A stretch of 64,000 bases of DNA from Gracilaria gracilis (lineage: Eukaryota; Rhodophyta; Florideophyceae; Gracilariales; Gracilariaceae), in the NCBI GenBank assembly GCA_030374805.1, contig JARGSG010000189.1, positions 310,001 through 374,000 of the forward strand, written 5' to 3'. The notes under the pieces are model-generated. The model saw only the letters and a program-made list of their open reading frames with translations, did no database searches and was not told where the DNA came from. Below are positions 20,433-29,559 of the stretch, piece after piece. The position numbers and the translations under genes were made by a program. Each line of letters starts with the position of its first letter. Within the stretch, counting starts at the first letter, position 1.

Positions 20433-22241
20433 ATGGAGGTTATTCGCGCCGCCACAAACGCTCCCGCGGACGAAGGGTACACAGCGCAGACGCATCAGGG
20501 CTCGTCTTACGCGCCGTTGTACACCTCCTCTTCGCTGGGCATGCATCCATTCGACCTGGAGCACCTGGAAGCCATTTCCATCAGGAGGCTCAAGTTACTC
20601 AAGGATGCTGAGAAGGTTCGCTCTACGCAACAGCTGGGTGTGCAGCGCGTCCACACTGCGCTCGACGCTCCGAAGGCCAAGATTCGTCGCGCTGAACGCA
20701 CACATGACATGCATATCCCGCCCGTGGGCAATCTCGACAGACGTGAAAAGATTCGCGATGATGAGGCTTCTCACTTTATGGTTAGAATGGCTCTTTGTTC
20801 TACCCAGCGCGCGTGGTTGCTCAACACCGAGTATGATCTTTTCACAGCCCGGCTGGACGGTACCGGTGCCGAATTTGCTCTCAACGCCATCGAAAAAGCC
20901 ACCGGACTGGTTGTGAAGCGCGTGTCCAGCAGCGAACTCGAGCACATTCGTCAGGAGCTCAATGCTGTTGCTCTGGGCCCTAATAGATTAAGAAGCAATG
21001 AAAACACCCGCTACTACAAGATTGCTTTCGAAGAGGTACCGGCGCTGGTGCGGCACAGAAAGGTTTTCTTGCGCGATGGTTTTGCATATGTACCAGAAAG
21101 CAACATCCTAGAAGTTGTGGCTGCTCAGTTTCGCACTTTGCTCAGCGCCGGTTTAGCCGTTACCATGAACAACGTGGCCGTCGCGGAGAGAGACGACAGA
21201 ATGAGACCCATTCTCAGATCTATTCGGCAGCATTTCGAAGCTGACGAACAATCCAAGAAGGCCTTTGATCCGAATGCATCTATTGACCGCATATCGCTCA
21301 AAGAGCTAGACCAATCGCTTCCGGCTATGCCATTGTGCATGCACAACATGATGGTGCAATTACGACAAAATCATCATCTTCGTCATTCCGCCAGAATGCA
21401 ACTTGGAGTGTTTCTAAAAGCTTGCGGGTTAACTATGGAAGAGTCTCTCAAGTTTTGGAAAGCAGAGTTTGGCAAGGGAAGCATAACGTCCGACAAGTTC
21501 GAAAAGCAGTATGCGTATAATATTCGCCATCAGTACGGGAAAGAAGGTAAACGTCGAAACCTTCCGGCGTTCAACTGTCTGAAAATAATCAATGGCAGAC
21601 CAGGCCCCGGAGAACATAACGGATGCCCATATCGAGAGTTTGAGGAATCCCGCTTGAGAACGTCCCTCAGGGCACTAGGAACTGCCCCTGACGCAATTCC
21701 AGTGATTGTGGCCAGGGCGAAGGAGGGCAACTACCAAGCGGCCTGTGGAATGTGTTTTGCATCGTCTCAACCGGGTCATCACCCAGTCAGCGAATACGGT
21801 CTTCCCGAATTCATCCCGGACCATCCTAATTCATACTTCATCGAAGCTAGGAGGAGACGTTTCGGGCCCCCGCCAGAAACCCCCTCGATAGACGATGAGG
21901 TGGATGATGAGGACTTGCTGATGGCATCTGAGGCGGTTGAAGCGGAGCATTGCGTATCAAAGAACGAGTTGCAAGCTAACAAGGGAGATAATAATGCAAT
22001 AGGCGGGCCTGAAGACGATCAGGAAGCGAAACACGAGCTTCAAAATAAGAAGGGCGATACAAATGATCCGGATACCAAACGAGTAGAGTCCGTTTCAAAC
22101 GAGAAGACTGGGGTCTCCATAGCAGTAGATGAGAACCAAGCGAAAGATCCGATGGAAATCGTTCTTCCAGAGGAAAAGCTAGGCGCAGGTAGCAAGCCAG
22201 TAGAGAAACCAGAGGGCGAATCAAAAGAATCCGAAGAGTAA
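20433..22241 (+). CDS. PRI2: DNA primase large subunit
   Basis: From ATG 20433 (MEVIRAATNAPADEG) it encodes 602 residues. PRI2/p58 partners the catalytic primase subunit and Pol alpha, and its C-terminal iron-sulphur domain helps start RNA primers. The N-terminal helical domain is seen as MVRMALCSTQRAWLLNTEYDLF and later YYKIAFEEVPALVRHRKVFL with GFAYVPESNI. The four cluster cysteines stand in LPAMPLCMHNM, LPAFNCLKI, HNGCPYREF and YQAACGMCF. The last three are spaced 16 and 40 residues apart, against 17 and 40 in the human protein. The nucleotide-binding end HPNSYFIEARRR is present. The last 130 or so residues are an acidic, Lys/Glu-rich tail not needed for the fold and probably lineage-specific. 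Ends 172 bases before the convergent eIF3b gene. Confidence 0.92.
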   Translation: MEVIRAATNAPADEGYTAQTHQGSSYAPLYTSSSLGMHPFDLEHLEAISIRRLKLLKDAEKVRSTQQLGVQRVHTALDAPKAKIRRAERTHDMHIPPVGNLDRREKIRDDEASHFMVRMALCSTQRAWLLNTEYDLFTARLDGTGAEFALNAIEKATGLVVKRVSSSELEHIRQELNAVALGPNRLRSNENTRYYKIAFEEVPALVRHRKVFLRDGFAYVPESNILEVVAAQFRTLLSAGLAVTMNNVAVAERDDRMRPILRSIRQHFEADEQSKKAFDPNASIDRISLKELDQSLPAMPLCMHNMMVQLRQNHHLRHSARMQLGVFLKACGLTMEESLKFWKAEFGKGSITSDKFEKQYAYNIRHQYGKEGKRRNLPAFNCLKIINGRPGPGEHNGCPYREFEESRLRTSLRALGTAPDAIPVIVARAKEGNYQAACGMCFASSQPGHHPVSEYGLPEFIPDHPNSYFIEARRRRFGPPPETPSIDDEVDDEDLLMASEAVEAEHCVSKNELQANKGDNNAIGGPEDDQEAKHELQNKKGDTNDPDTKRVESVSNEKTGVSIAVDENQAKDPMEIVLPEEKLGAGSKPVEKPEGESKESEE

Positions 22242-22413
22242 GCTTCATTAAATGAATCATGCTTAAACACAGTGATTATGGGGCAGCGTTGCTTCGCTCA
22301 GGGTACCGTTGTAGATGGAGATGTATCAACCAACATGACACTTGTTCATGAACCATGGAAGTAACAGAGGACAATGAGACTGTCTGCAAAAATTCTCGAC
22401 ACATGCTTTACTG

Positions 22414-24794
22414 TTAGTCACGTTCATCATCGCTGGTAAGTAATTTCTTGCTGAAGTCAATTTCATTCTTGACGGATAGAACAGTCTCAACAATCTCGGT
22501 AATGGTTTCTTTGTCATCTCCGGCTGTATCGTACACAGCGATCGCTTGGTGTCGCAATGTAGCCTCTTCTTCGAGAACTTTCTTGGCTTGGTTTCGGAAG
22601 GCATAGAAAGCATCGCGTTGTGCTTTTCGCTGAGCGGCCTTTCCACTGCTAACAGTGTCTCTGAGGTCCTTGTCTTCCCTTTCATACTTCTCTTTCCTGG
22701 TCTTCAAGCTTTTCTTCACTGCCTTGCGTTGCTTGGGGGAAAGAAGAGACGGGGGCCTTGGTCTCCAGGCAAACTGGTACAACATGTCGACACTAACGCG
22801 GCACAACTCTTTGCCATACATTGTCCAAATGATGTACCCGTTCTCATTGCTGTTTCGCCAATACGTGACAAAGCTCGATACGAATCGCCCGGACGGGTCC
22901 CATTGCACGTCATTACACAGAAAGTGTTGATTTGTCCCAACAGGCTCTGGACTCTCCTTCCCAGTTGCATCGTTGACATCGTACCATTCAAGGTTTCCAT
23001 TTGGCGATCCAAGGGCTGCAAGAAGAATAAAGCGTCCTTTTGGAGACCACCGCATCTGGTTCACAGTTCTACTTTCGAGAGTAAACAATGGCTTAAGCTC
23101 TCCGGTGATGCCCTCCATTGTGAAGAAGCTCACGTCAGTTCTTCCGGGCTTGTCACTATACCCGTGTATAACAGCAAAACGATGCCCTTGTGGTTCCCAC
23201 CCAAACGCTTGTACGATATCCTTCTCCTTGTATTCCACAACCTCAATTGGAATGTCCTTAGCTTGCACACGGAACAGTTCAAAGTGGGTAAACTGCCCCT
23301 TCTTGCTTTTAGTAAGGCGGTCCACTTTGCAGCAAAGGAATTTCCCTTCTTGCTGCCAATGAAGAACAATAGATGACACCGAATACAACGCATTTTGTCG
23401 GATTTCTTTCTTAGAGGGCAACTCGACGACTGTCACTCGAGCAGGTGAGTCATTCACTTCAGGTGTCCAGTATGCCATAATGTTCGATGTTGGTGACCAC
23501 GCAAACCCTCTGACATGTGGAATCTTCATCGATTTCCTATCAACGAGCCCCATGTCTGGGGTTTGATATACAGAAATTCCGTTCTCGTTCAACCTCGCAA
23601 AGTACTTGTCGTCATGCGACCATTGGAATATAGGCCACGGTATTGTACCATCGGGGCCTATCATGGACCGCGGGGGACCCATGAATCCACGCTTCTTCTT
23701 TCCAGTCAAAACATTCCATATGATAATAGCACGTGGGTTTCTCTTGTCATCTCTCTCGGGTTCAGTACCATTAAAGGTAATGAGATACTGTTCACAAGGC
23801 GAGAAGTGAACAAGAGACACATTTGTGTGCTCAAAGCGCATAACTATCACCCAATCTACTTCACCATCAGGAGACGTAACGCGACCCCACAGCTTAATAC
23901 CCCGTTGATGGAAGGTAGCTAGGTATGTCCCACGAGGAGACCACACTACTCCAGCGTCTGTCCACATGACCTTCGCGTAATCCTACTCATAGAGCACAAA
24001 CAAAAAAAAAAGAAACGATAGTATAGGTTAGCGTCATATTCTCGATACGATAAACGAGACCCATGTCCATAAGACTATGGATCTCATCGAACGAAACGCA
24101 GGCTCTGAAACAGCCTCTGAGACAATCCGCATCCTCCCACACAAAGCATTCGAGCCAGTGAGGAGACATCGGTAGAAATGTCCGCTATCTTCTTCCTCGC
24201 TAAGGTTTGTATCAAAGAAAGACTGAACGTGAAACTTACCATTTGAGGCTTCACAATATGATCATGCCAATAAATGCTCGTTTCATGGTTGTGTCGGATC
24301 ATGAACTGATCACGTCCGCGCTCGTCAAGCAACCAGCTCTTGAAATTTGGCCTGTTCTTCAGACTGGCAGGAAGAGGAGGGGGCGGGACAAACTCTTCGG
24401 GGATATTCTGCAACCTCTCGAGTTCCCCTGCGGTGCAAGCCCAGAAGCGATGAGAGCGATCCAGTTGAAAGTTATGAAGAGAGGCAACCGCTTTGTACGC
24501 CTCCTCTGGAGTAATATACTCCGCGATAGCAAACCCCAAAGTAGACCCGCCTTCATTACGAACAAAGTTTAAGCGCGGATTGTCCTGCTCGTCTCGGCGC
24601 ATACGAGCAGACTTCTCAAACATTGGAGTCAGCTTGCCAACAAGCTTGTCGTACTTCTCTGGTCCAATTTTCGGGACATTGTCAATGACGACGACGCAGT
24701 CCTTCGCGACTCGACGCATTTCCTCCTGCTTCCTCTGGAAATCATCTTCGATCGAATCGATGGGGATCACGTCATCAGGTCCAACACCTGGCAT
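22414..24794 (-). CDS. eIF3b: Translation initiation factor eIF3 subunit B (two exons)
   Basis: Exon 1 is 24794-24240 and exon 2 is 23982-22414. Joined in phase 0 they give 707 residues, close to the roughly 710 of plant eIF3b. eIF3b is the scaffold of the eIF3 core on the 40S subunit, using an RRM to bind eIF3j/eIF3a and a WD40-type propeller to bind eIF3g/i. The RRM is at about 30-125 (DCVVVIDNVPKIGPEKYDKL, GGSTLGFAIAEYITPEEAYK). The linker HNHETSIYWHDHIVKPQM precedes the junction and the propeller follows (VVWSPRGTYLATFHQRGI, FKHSPCEQYL-like VHFSPCEQYLITF, QMRWSPKGRFILLAALG, CNDVQWDPSGRFV). The C-terminal helix binds eIF3i (FAWRPRPPSLLS onward, Lys/Glu-rich). Start at ATG 24794. Confidence 0.95.
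23983..24239 (-). other. Spliceosomal intron of eIF3b
   Basis: A 257-base intron with donor GTAAGT right after the codon ATG (KPQM) and acceptor TAG before GATTACGCG. It is phase 0, and removing it joins the RRM linker to the propeller exactly as in other eIF3b proteins. The minus-strand sequence just before the acceptor holds a run of T (TTTCTTTTTTTTTTGTTTG). Confidence 0.85.
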
Positions 24795-25426
24795 TCTGCT
24801 AAGCTATAAGCTTCGAAGCCCTCGGTTACTCTGGCTAAAAACTGGCAAGGAATTGTGAATTGGATTTCCCTCGAAGTATGCCTTGGCGTGAAGGATCGAC
24901 CTCAATACCACCGTTCCTTCAATGAGAAAACTCTTTCCCTTCTAGATGAGTCAACGAAGTTTCTTGGGCTCCACGTTGGCTAAGAAACCCTTCTCCTCTG
25001 CTGTCTGGGAGCTTTGTCGCGCAATGTCGACGGCGACCATATCTTTTCATTACAGAACAATTACAGTCAATCCGATTCTACCATTTGAACTGATCCAAAG
25101 TCGGACCCTACGGGATCTCGTGAATGGCTGCTTGCGCCATGATCACGCCTGAACAAGACGATCCCCCAAGATCTGACCATCACATGAATGACGGTTTATT
25201 GCCATCGTCCGTTGCCTTGTGACGAATCCCGAAAACCCTGGCAGTGGATTGTACTCCGCTGTTGTTCTCCAACCCAGTAAGTATCCCAGTAATCGATAGA
25301 TCCACAACTTGAACCACCAGGTAATACGAAACGAAACAAAGCGGAACGAAGTCCAAAAAGTAATTGGCAAGAACTGGATCAATACAGGGGGGACTTACAC
25401 CATAATCTTTGTTCACGCGTACTCAG
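24795..25426. promoter_or_regulatory. Spacer between divergent eIF3b and CMC1
   Basis: Six hundred bases with several short open frames and no recognisable protein text. It must hold the promoters of both flanking genes. Confidence 0.4.
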
Positions 25427-25868
25427 ATGCCAACAAGCTTTTCAGATGAAGAGTTTGCAGATATTATGCGTTGCCGTTCCAGCACGGATCCAGTACCTAT
25501 TTTGATTCACAAAGCAGAGAATAGAATCGTAAGGGAACTGCGGGATTTGGCCGTCAAAGGATGTGACGAACACGTGCGTAGGCTTGCCGAGTGTGCTGAA
25601 GGGAAGCTACTCAGCGTGGTGTGGCACTGCCGTCAATTTAGTAAGGCTGTTGATGTCTGCATGAGGTCGTTTGGCGACGATGAAGCTATAAAAGATGAAC
25701 TCAGAAGAAGGTAATTGCTTTCAATACTCAATTACTTTGATGAAGAGTTTTGCAAGTTGAGACCTGAACTAACAGTTGTTTATGTCTCTTTATGCACGCA
25801 GGCACGGGAAAAGGTTCCCGAGGGCGGTGAAAGGCTATAGATTACCAGGTAGCGGCCCTGCTTCGTGA
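25427..25868 (+). CDS. CMC1: Cx9C protein CMC1-like, two exons
   Basis: Exon 1 is 25427-25710 and exon 2 is 25802-25868. Splicing joins AG to G to make Arg and the reading continues HGKRFPRAVKGYRLPG to a TGA at 25866. The product is about 116 residues. The twin Cx9C motif is exact (C-DEHVRRLAE-C and C-RQFSKAVDV-C), the signature of intermembrane-space proteins folded by Mia40. The preceding LIHKAENRIVRELRDLAVKG and the spacing fit CMC1, a chaperone of COX1 during cytochrome c oxidase assembly. I prefer ATG 25427 (MPTSFSDEEFADIM), since nothing upstream in frame begins with ATG. Confidence 0.85.
25711..25801 (+). other. Intron of the CMC1-like gene
   Basis: A 91-base intron with donor GTAATTGC and acceptor ATGCACGCAG. 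Without splicing the frame reads only four bases further before the stop TAA. With it a basic C-terminal tail typical of the family is gained. Confidence 0.7.
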
Positions 25869-26499
25869 ATGCATGTATCGAATTCCCAGTGATTAGTCAT
25901 AGGAATTACGAGGCCGGTTTTCTAACTCACGAAAACGACTTGGTTAGCCAGATTTCTGGGGCGTCAATACTCGGCATTCGAAATATGTATACCTTGGAGC
26001 ATCCATGTCTGTCTTTCAAACGGCATGTTGTATCTGGACATGATCCGAATTCGAAGTGGGTTTATTGCGACGCCATTGTCGTAACAAACTGAAATATATG
26101 TGCAGCCCTGTTGATCATTATATTGATACATTGCTCGCCTAAGAGCCTTCATCTAGACTGGTGTTCGCTGTCCTCACCGATACAACTGCCATTGTGCTCG
26201 TCATGATGTATCAGTCAAGTAATTAATCGGTTCCACCTTTCCATTCATGATGGTCACTTAGTTAGCCCGGCCCCATCTTGGGTTACACAGTGGGTATAGG
26301 GAAAGAGCTCTTTAGTTGAACAAACGGTTGTCCTTCAATTTCTTCGTCTCTCTCCCTCTCCCCCTCTCTAAAAAGTCCCAGTGGCTTCCTTTCTGCTACT
26401 CGGAAAGGTGGAGGTATTCGACCTTCATGTCTGACACACAACTAGGGTGTAACGGAACAAGAATGGATCCGGGCCATCTTGCAAGGGTACTTCAGACAA
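25869..26499. other. Intergenic region, nothing recognised
   Basis: The convergent 3' flanks of the CMC1-like and DUF1995 genes. A pyrimidine-rich tract (TCTCTCCCTCTCCCCCTCTC) lies near 26347-26366. No coding or repeat signal is convincing. Confidence 0.5.
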
Positions 26500-27750
26500 T
26501 CATGGAATTGAGCCTAGTAGTGAATGCCACAACGCTGGTAGACTGTCCCCGCCACCTTTGTATATTGCGAAGGCAACTGCCATGACAAACACGACAATCG
26601 CTGGAGGTGAAAGAAGAAGCTGCTCAATAGAAGTACCATCTCCACTCTCTGCAACTCTTTCCTTCTGTAGTCGATACATGGTGTTACGGAAAGCATCACT
26701 CACGGCACTAAACTCTGGCTTTCTTTCGTCCTCCATGGCGAGCACATAGTCGTCGTACGATGGACTGAACCATGCCTGCCATTGACCAGGATGAGCTCTA
26801 TATAGTATGCCGCGCAAAGGAAAGTTCTTGCCAGCATCGAAGAGCAGACGCATATAAAAGACGTCCTCGAAACTACCCAAAAGTCGCAGTCTATCAGCTC
26901 GACCTTGAACCTGCATGACTCCGCTATGACTCGGTACTTCTTCAAGACGAGGATTAATAAGACAGACTGGCTTTCCCTTTAGGTACTCAACAAGGTTTGC
27001 AACGCTCTCGACAGTTGGGATAGACACGGCATTGGTAGGAGAGAGAACAAGGACTATGTCCACATCTTCCTCGATGGCTTTCAAGTCTTCCAACTCTCCC
27101 GATCTGACTGCTTTCTCTGGCCATTCCGCACGAGAAAGCTCCAGATCGGCGTCAAAGTTTCGAAGCAGACCTGCTACAGAGAGTGGCATTGCTCCAAAAC
27201 GACGAGCGCCTTGAACAAGAACACAAGCTCGCAGTTCAAGCGATGACGTAACTCTTAACAGCGCCCACGTGAGCTGCAGAAGGAAGCGACGATCATATAC
27301 ATCAAGTGTGGGGTTAAGTTCTGGTAGCAAGAGGGTCACCTGCGAAAGACGAGATACGTCGGTTGGATTGCTCAGGTACGACTGCAGGTAGGACTCAAAA
27401 GCGACACCTGCGAAGTGCAGATACTGCTGGCGTGTGGCTCTGTCCATTGGCGTGGCCATGATGCGTTCGGTGAAGCAGGGCGTTGTTGGAATGATTGGAG
27501 ACGCTTTCTTACTGTCACCTTGTTCAGATGTAGAAGACGGTGACGGTGTGGTGGAGTCAACGGCTGCAACCACGCGATGCCATTTTCGGTGGTAAACGCC
27601 TCTACGTACATGTCTCGGGCAAGAAGGTGAGAGTAGTGTCCGTCGCACTGTCCTCGGAGCGAACGAGGGCGTTGAAAACGCAAAATGGTTCAACGATGAT
27701 GGAGAAGATTTCGCAATGCAGCTCATCTCTTGTTCCCGTAAAGCACACAT
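26500..27750 (-). CDS. Plastid DUF1995 protein (LPA3-like)
   Basis: ATG 27750 (MCALREQEMSCIAKSS) gives 416 residues. The first 75 or so are Ser/Arg/Pro-rich with few acids, fitting a plastid transit peptide. The DUF1995 domain follows (VTLLLPELNPTLDVYDRRF, CVLVQGARRFGAMPLSVAGL, DVDIVLVLSPTNAVSIPTVE, KPVCLINPRLEEV, then ILYRAHPGQWQAWF). A single C-terminal hydrophobic helix (AIVVFVMAVAFAIYKGG) could anchor it to thylakoid or envelope membrane. In plants LPA3, a DUF1995 protein, helps assemble photosystem II (CP43). DUF1995 is nearly confined to photosynthetic organisms, which is one of the best hints to the lifestyle of this organism. The exact role is inferred. Confidence 0.8.
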   Translation of the reverse strand: MCALREQEMSCIAKSSPSSLNHFAFSTPSFAPRTVRRTLLSPSCPRHVRRGVYHRKWHRVVAAVDSTTPSPSSTSEQGDSKKASPIIPTTPCFTERIMATPMDRATRQQYLHFAGVAFESYLQSYLSNPTDVSRLSQVTLLLPELNPTLDVYDRRFLLQLTWALLRVTSSLELRACVLVQGARRFGAMPLSVAGLLRNFDADLELSRAEWPEKAVRSGELEDLKAIEEDVDIVLVLSPTNAVSIPTVESVANLVEYLKGKPVCLINPRLEEVPSHSGVMQVQGRADRLRLLGSFEDVFYMRLLFDAGKNFPLRGILYRAHPGQWQAWFSPSYDDYVLAMEDERKPEFSAVSDAFRNTMYRLQKERVAESGDGTSIEQLLLSPPAIVVFVMAVAFAIYKGGGDSLPALWHSLLGSIP

Positions 27751-27837
27751 ACTCAACAGGAGATGAGCCCGGTCAGGCAAGTATTATGCATCCGCGGTGT
27801 CGATGTATGTTTTGTAATATGTGAAGTTGTTCGTATT

Positions 27838-28280
27838 TACTCGCGCCGCATTGAAGTGCTGCGACGGACAGGGTATCTGCAACTACCGTTACCTGTGTTG
27901 AGTGTGGACGAAGACCTACTACAGGGGTAGTCTATTGGCTCATACCTCCGTACAAGGCGACGGGCTGCACTTGAGCTTGATGCCGGAGATCGACGTGGCA
28001 GTTTCTGCGGTTCCTGAAGAGGGATTGAAAAACACTTTCAGTTTCTGCGGTTCCTGACGAGGGATTGAAAAACACTTTCAATTTCGGCGAATGGGAGGCC
28101 CGCCAAGAGCTGCAGATCTGTCTGGATCGGGCCGATCAACAAGTATATACCAACGGTAACGACAGACGCGACCTTGCGGTGAAAGACTTGCTCCTACATT
28201 TCGTGGATCCCCATGGTCTTGTTCCAACAGTGCCCAAGATCGTCATCATCATCATCATGGTGAAACCGTGGACAATATGA
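27838..28280 (+). pseudogene. Coding relic broken by a 40-base tandem duplication
   Basis: Text such as SRRIEVLRRTGYLQLPLPVL (about 27845) and then LHLSLMPEIDVAVSAVPEEG (about 27968) leads into LKNTF, where a 40-base duplication shifts the frame and introduces a stop. Beyond the second copy the text resumes as NTFNFGEWEARQELQICLD and DLAVKDLLLHFVDPHGLVP. With a single copy of the 40-mer the second half would be one continuous frame. I do not recognise the family. It may be a dead gene, or a live one with a fresh frameshift. Confidence 0.35.
28001..28080. repeat. 40-bp tandem duplication
   Basis: Two head-to-tail copies (28001-28040 and 28041-28080) begin GTTTCTGCGGTTCCTGA and differ at a single base (A to C). 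The near identity points to a recent event. Confidence 0.95.
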
Positions 28281-28465
28281 CGAACCCTGGAACTCGTCCT
28301 ATGGGACCTTATCTATCCACTCTTCGGAGCTTTCAAAGATCAAAACGCTACGTGTAGCTTAAGTTTTCGGTTCTCGGCTGGCTGCACTCAAAGTGCTTCA
28401 CATCCGACAAACAAGATCCACAAAGCGCTTTCCCGCAAAGGAATGCGACCGCTTCGATCTTTAAG

Positions 28466-29188
28466 ATGAAGATGCCTTGCTTGTCCTTCGCTGCCCCGTT
28501 CCCGTCCCCCACTCCGGCACTACAGGCTGTGAAGGTTTGCGCAGTCGTAAGCCCCGAGGACGCCGAGATGATTGTGTCCGCCGCCAAACAAGTCTTGCCC
28601 GCACACGTTGATCTCATGATCGGAATGATTCTGTGGCCACATTCTCGTCGCTCGGTAGATAAGAGCACGGCGAAACAAATATCCGCCGTAGCGTCAAGAT
28701 CGGGTGCGCAACCCATTGCAGTGTTTGTCGATGAGACGGTGGCGGACATGAGTGAGACCTGTCGCCAGATTGGTGTGGATGTTGCGCAACTTCATGGACC
28801 GAACTGTCGATCACATTGGAGCAATGACACAGATGACACTAATCTAAAGTGGATTGATGTGCGCGATGTGTCGACGGACGGGGCTGTCTCCACGCAAACG
28901 CTCTCCTCTCGTGGTCGTCCTCTATGGTCAATCTTTGATGCCAAAGGCGGAGGAACTGGAAAGGCTTTTGACTGGAAGCAATTCACTCCACCTGAAAATC
29001 CTTGGTTGTTGGCCGGTGGTCTCGATCCTCAAAATGTTGAAGAAGCTGTCCGGACCCTGCGGCCAAGTGGGGTAGATGTGGCGACGGGCGTTACATGCCC
29101 TGACAAATGTCGAAAGGATGAAGAACGGCTTTACGAATTCTTGACAACTCTAGTGCGGTCGTATTCGGAAGATGTTGTCATTCAATAA
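28466..29188 (+). CDS. trpF: Phosphoribosylanthranilate isomerase
   Basis: The 240-residue protein starts at ATG 28466. It catalyses the Amadori rearrangement of N-(5-phosphoribosyl)anthranilate to CdRP in tryptophan synthesis, which is plastidic in plants and algae. Beta-barrel hallmarks are VKVCAVVSPEDA (catalytic Cys in strand 1; the usual Gly after it is Ala), GMILWPHSRRSV, PIAVFVDE, VDVAQLHGPN, IFDAKGGGTGKAFDW (catalytic Asp and phosphate-binding Gly run), WLLAGGLDPQNVEEA and GVDVATGV. The N-terminal 20 residues (MKMPCLSFAAPFPSPTPALQ) are short for a transit peptide but Pro/Ala-rich. It is free-standing rather than fused to TrpC or TrpB. Single exon, ends SEDVVIQ. Confidence 0.9.
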   Translation: MKMPCLSFAAPFPSPTPALQAVKVCAVVSPEDAEMIVSAAKQVLPAHVDLMIGMILWPHSRRSVDKSTAKQISAVASRSGAQPIAVFVDETVADMSETCRQIGVDVAQLHGPNCRSHWSNDTDDTNLKWIDVRDVSTDGAVSTQTLSSRGRPLWSIFDAKGGGTGKAFDWKQFTPPENPWLLAGGLDPQNVEEAVRTLRPSGVDVATGVTCPDKCRKDEERLYEFLTTLVRSYSEDVVIQ

Positions 29189-29559
29189 CAACCAGTTTTT
29201 TTTTCCGCGGTCGTGCCACCAAAGCACGAGAACATTCCGACTTGACCTTATCTTGAACTTTGCAAAAGTAGCATTGCCCAAACTGTGGACCTTTATTGTT
29301 ACCGCAGCGAAATGGCAGAGGCCGTAATATCGTACAGATATGTACATGATATATGCATCGCGTGTGTACCAGGCAGTTGCCATTAATGCAGCTCTTCTGG
29401 AAGGATTTTTGATGCTAGAGCGATTGGGGAACTATACATAGAGTCAAATTGCATCCTTTGAGATCAGTCAAAGCGAATGTGCCACTGTTCCCTAACAAAA
29501 CAGGTCCTTGGACTCCCAGCGAGCCATCTACATAGTATCTACAGTAGATACAGTTTTTC

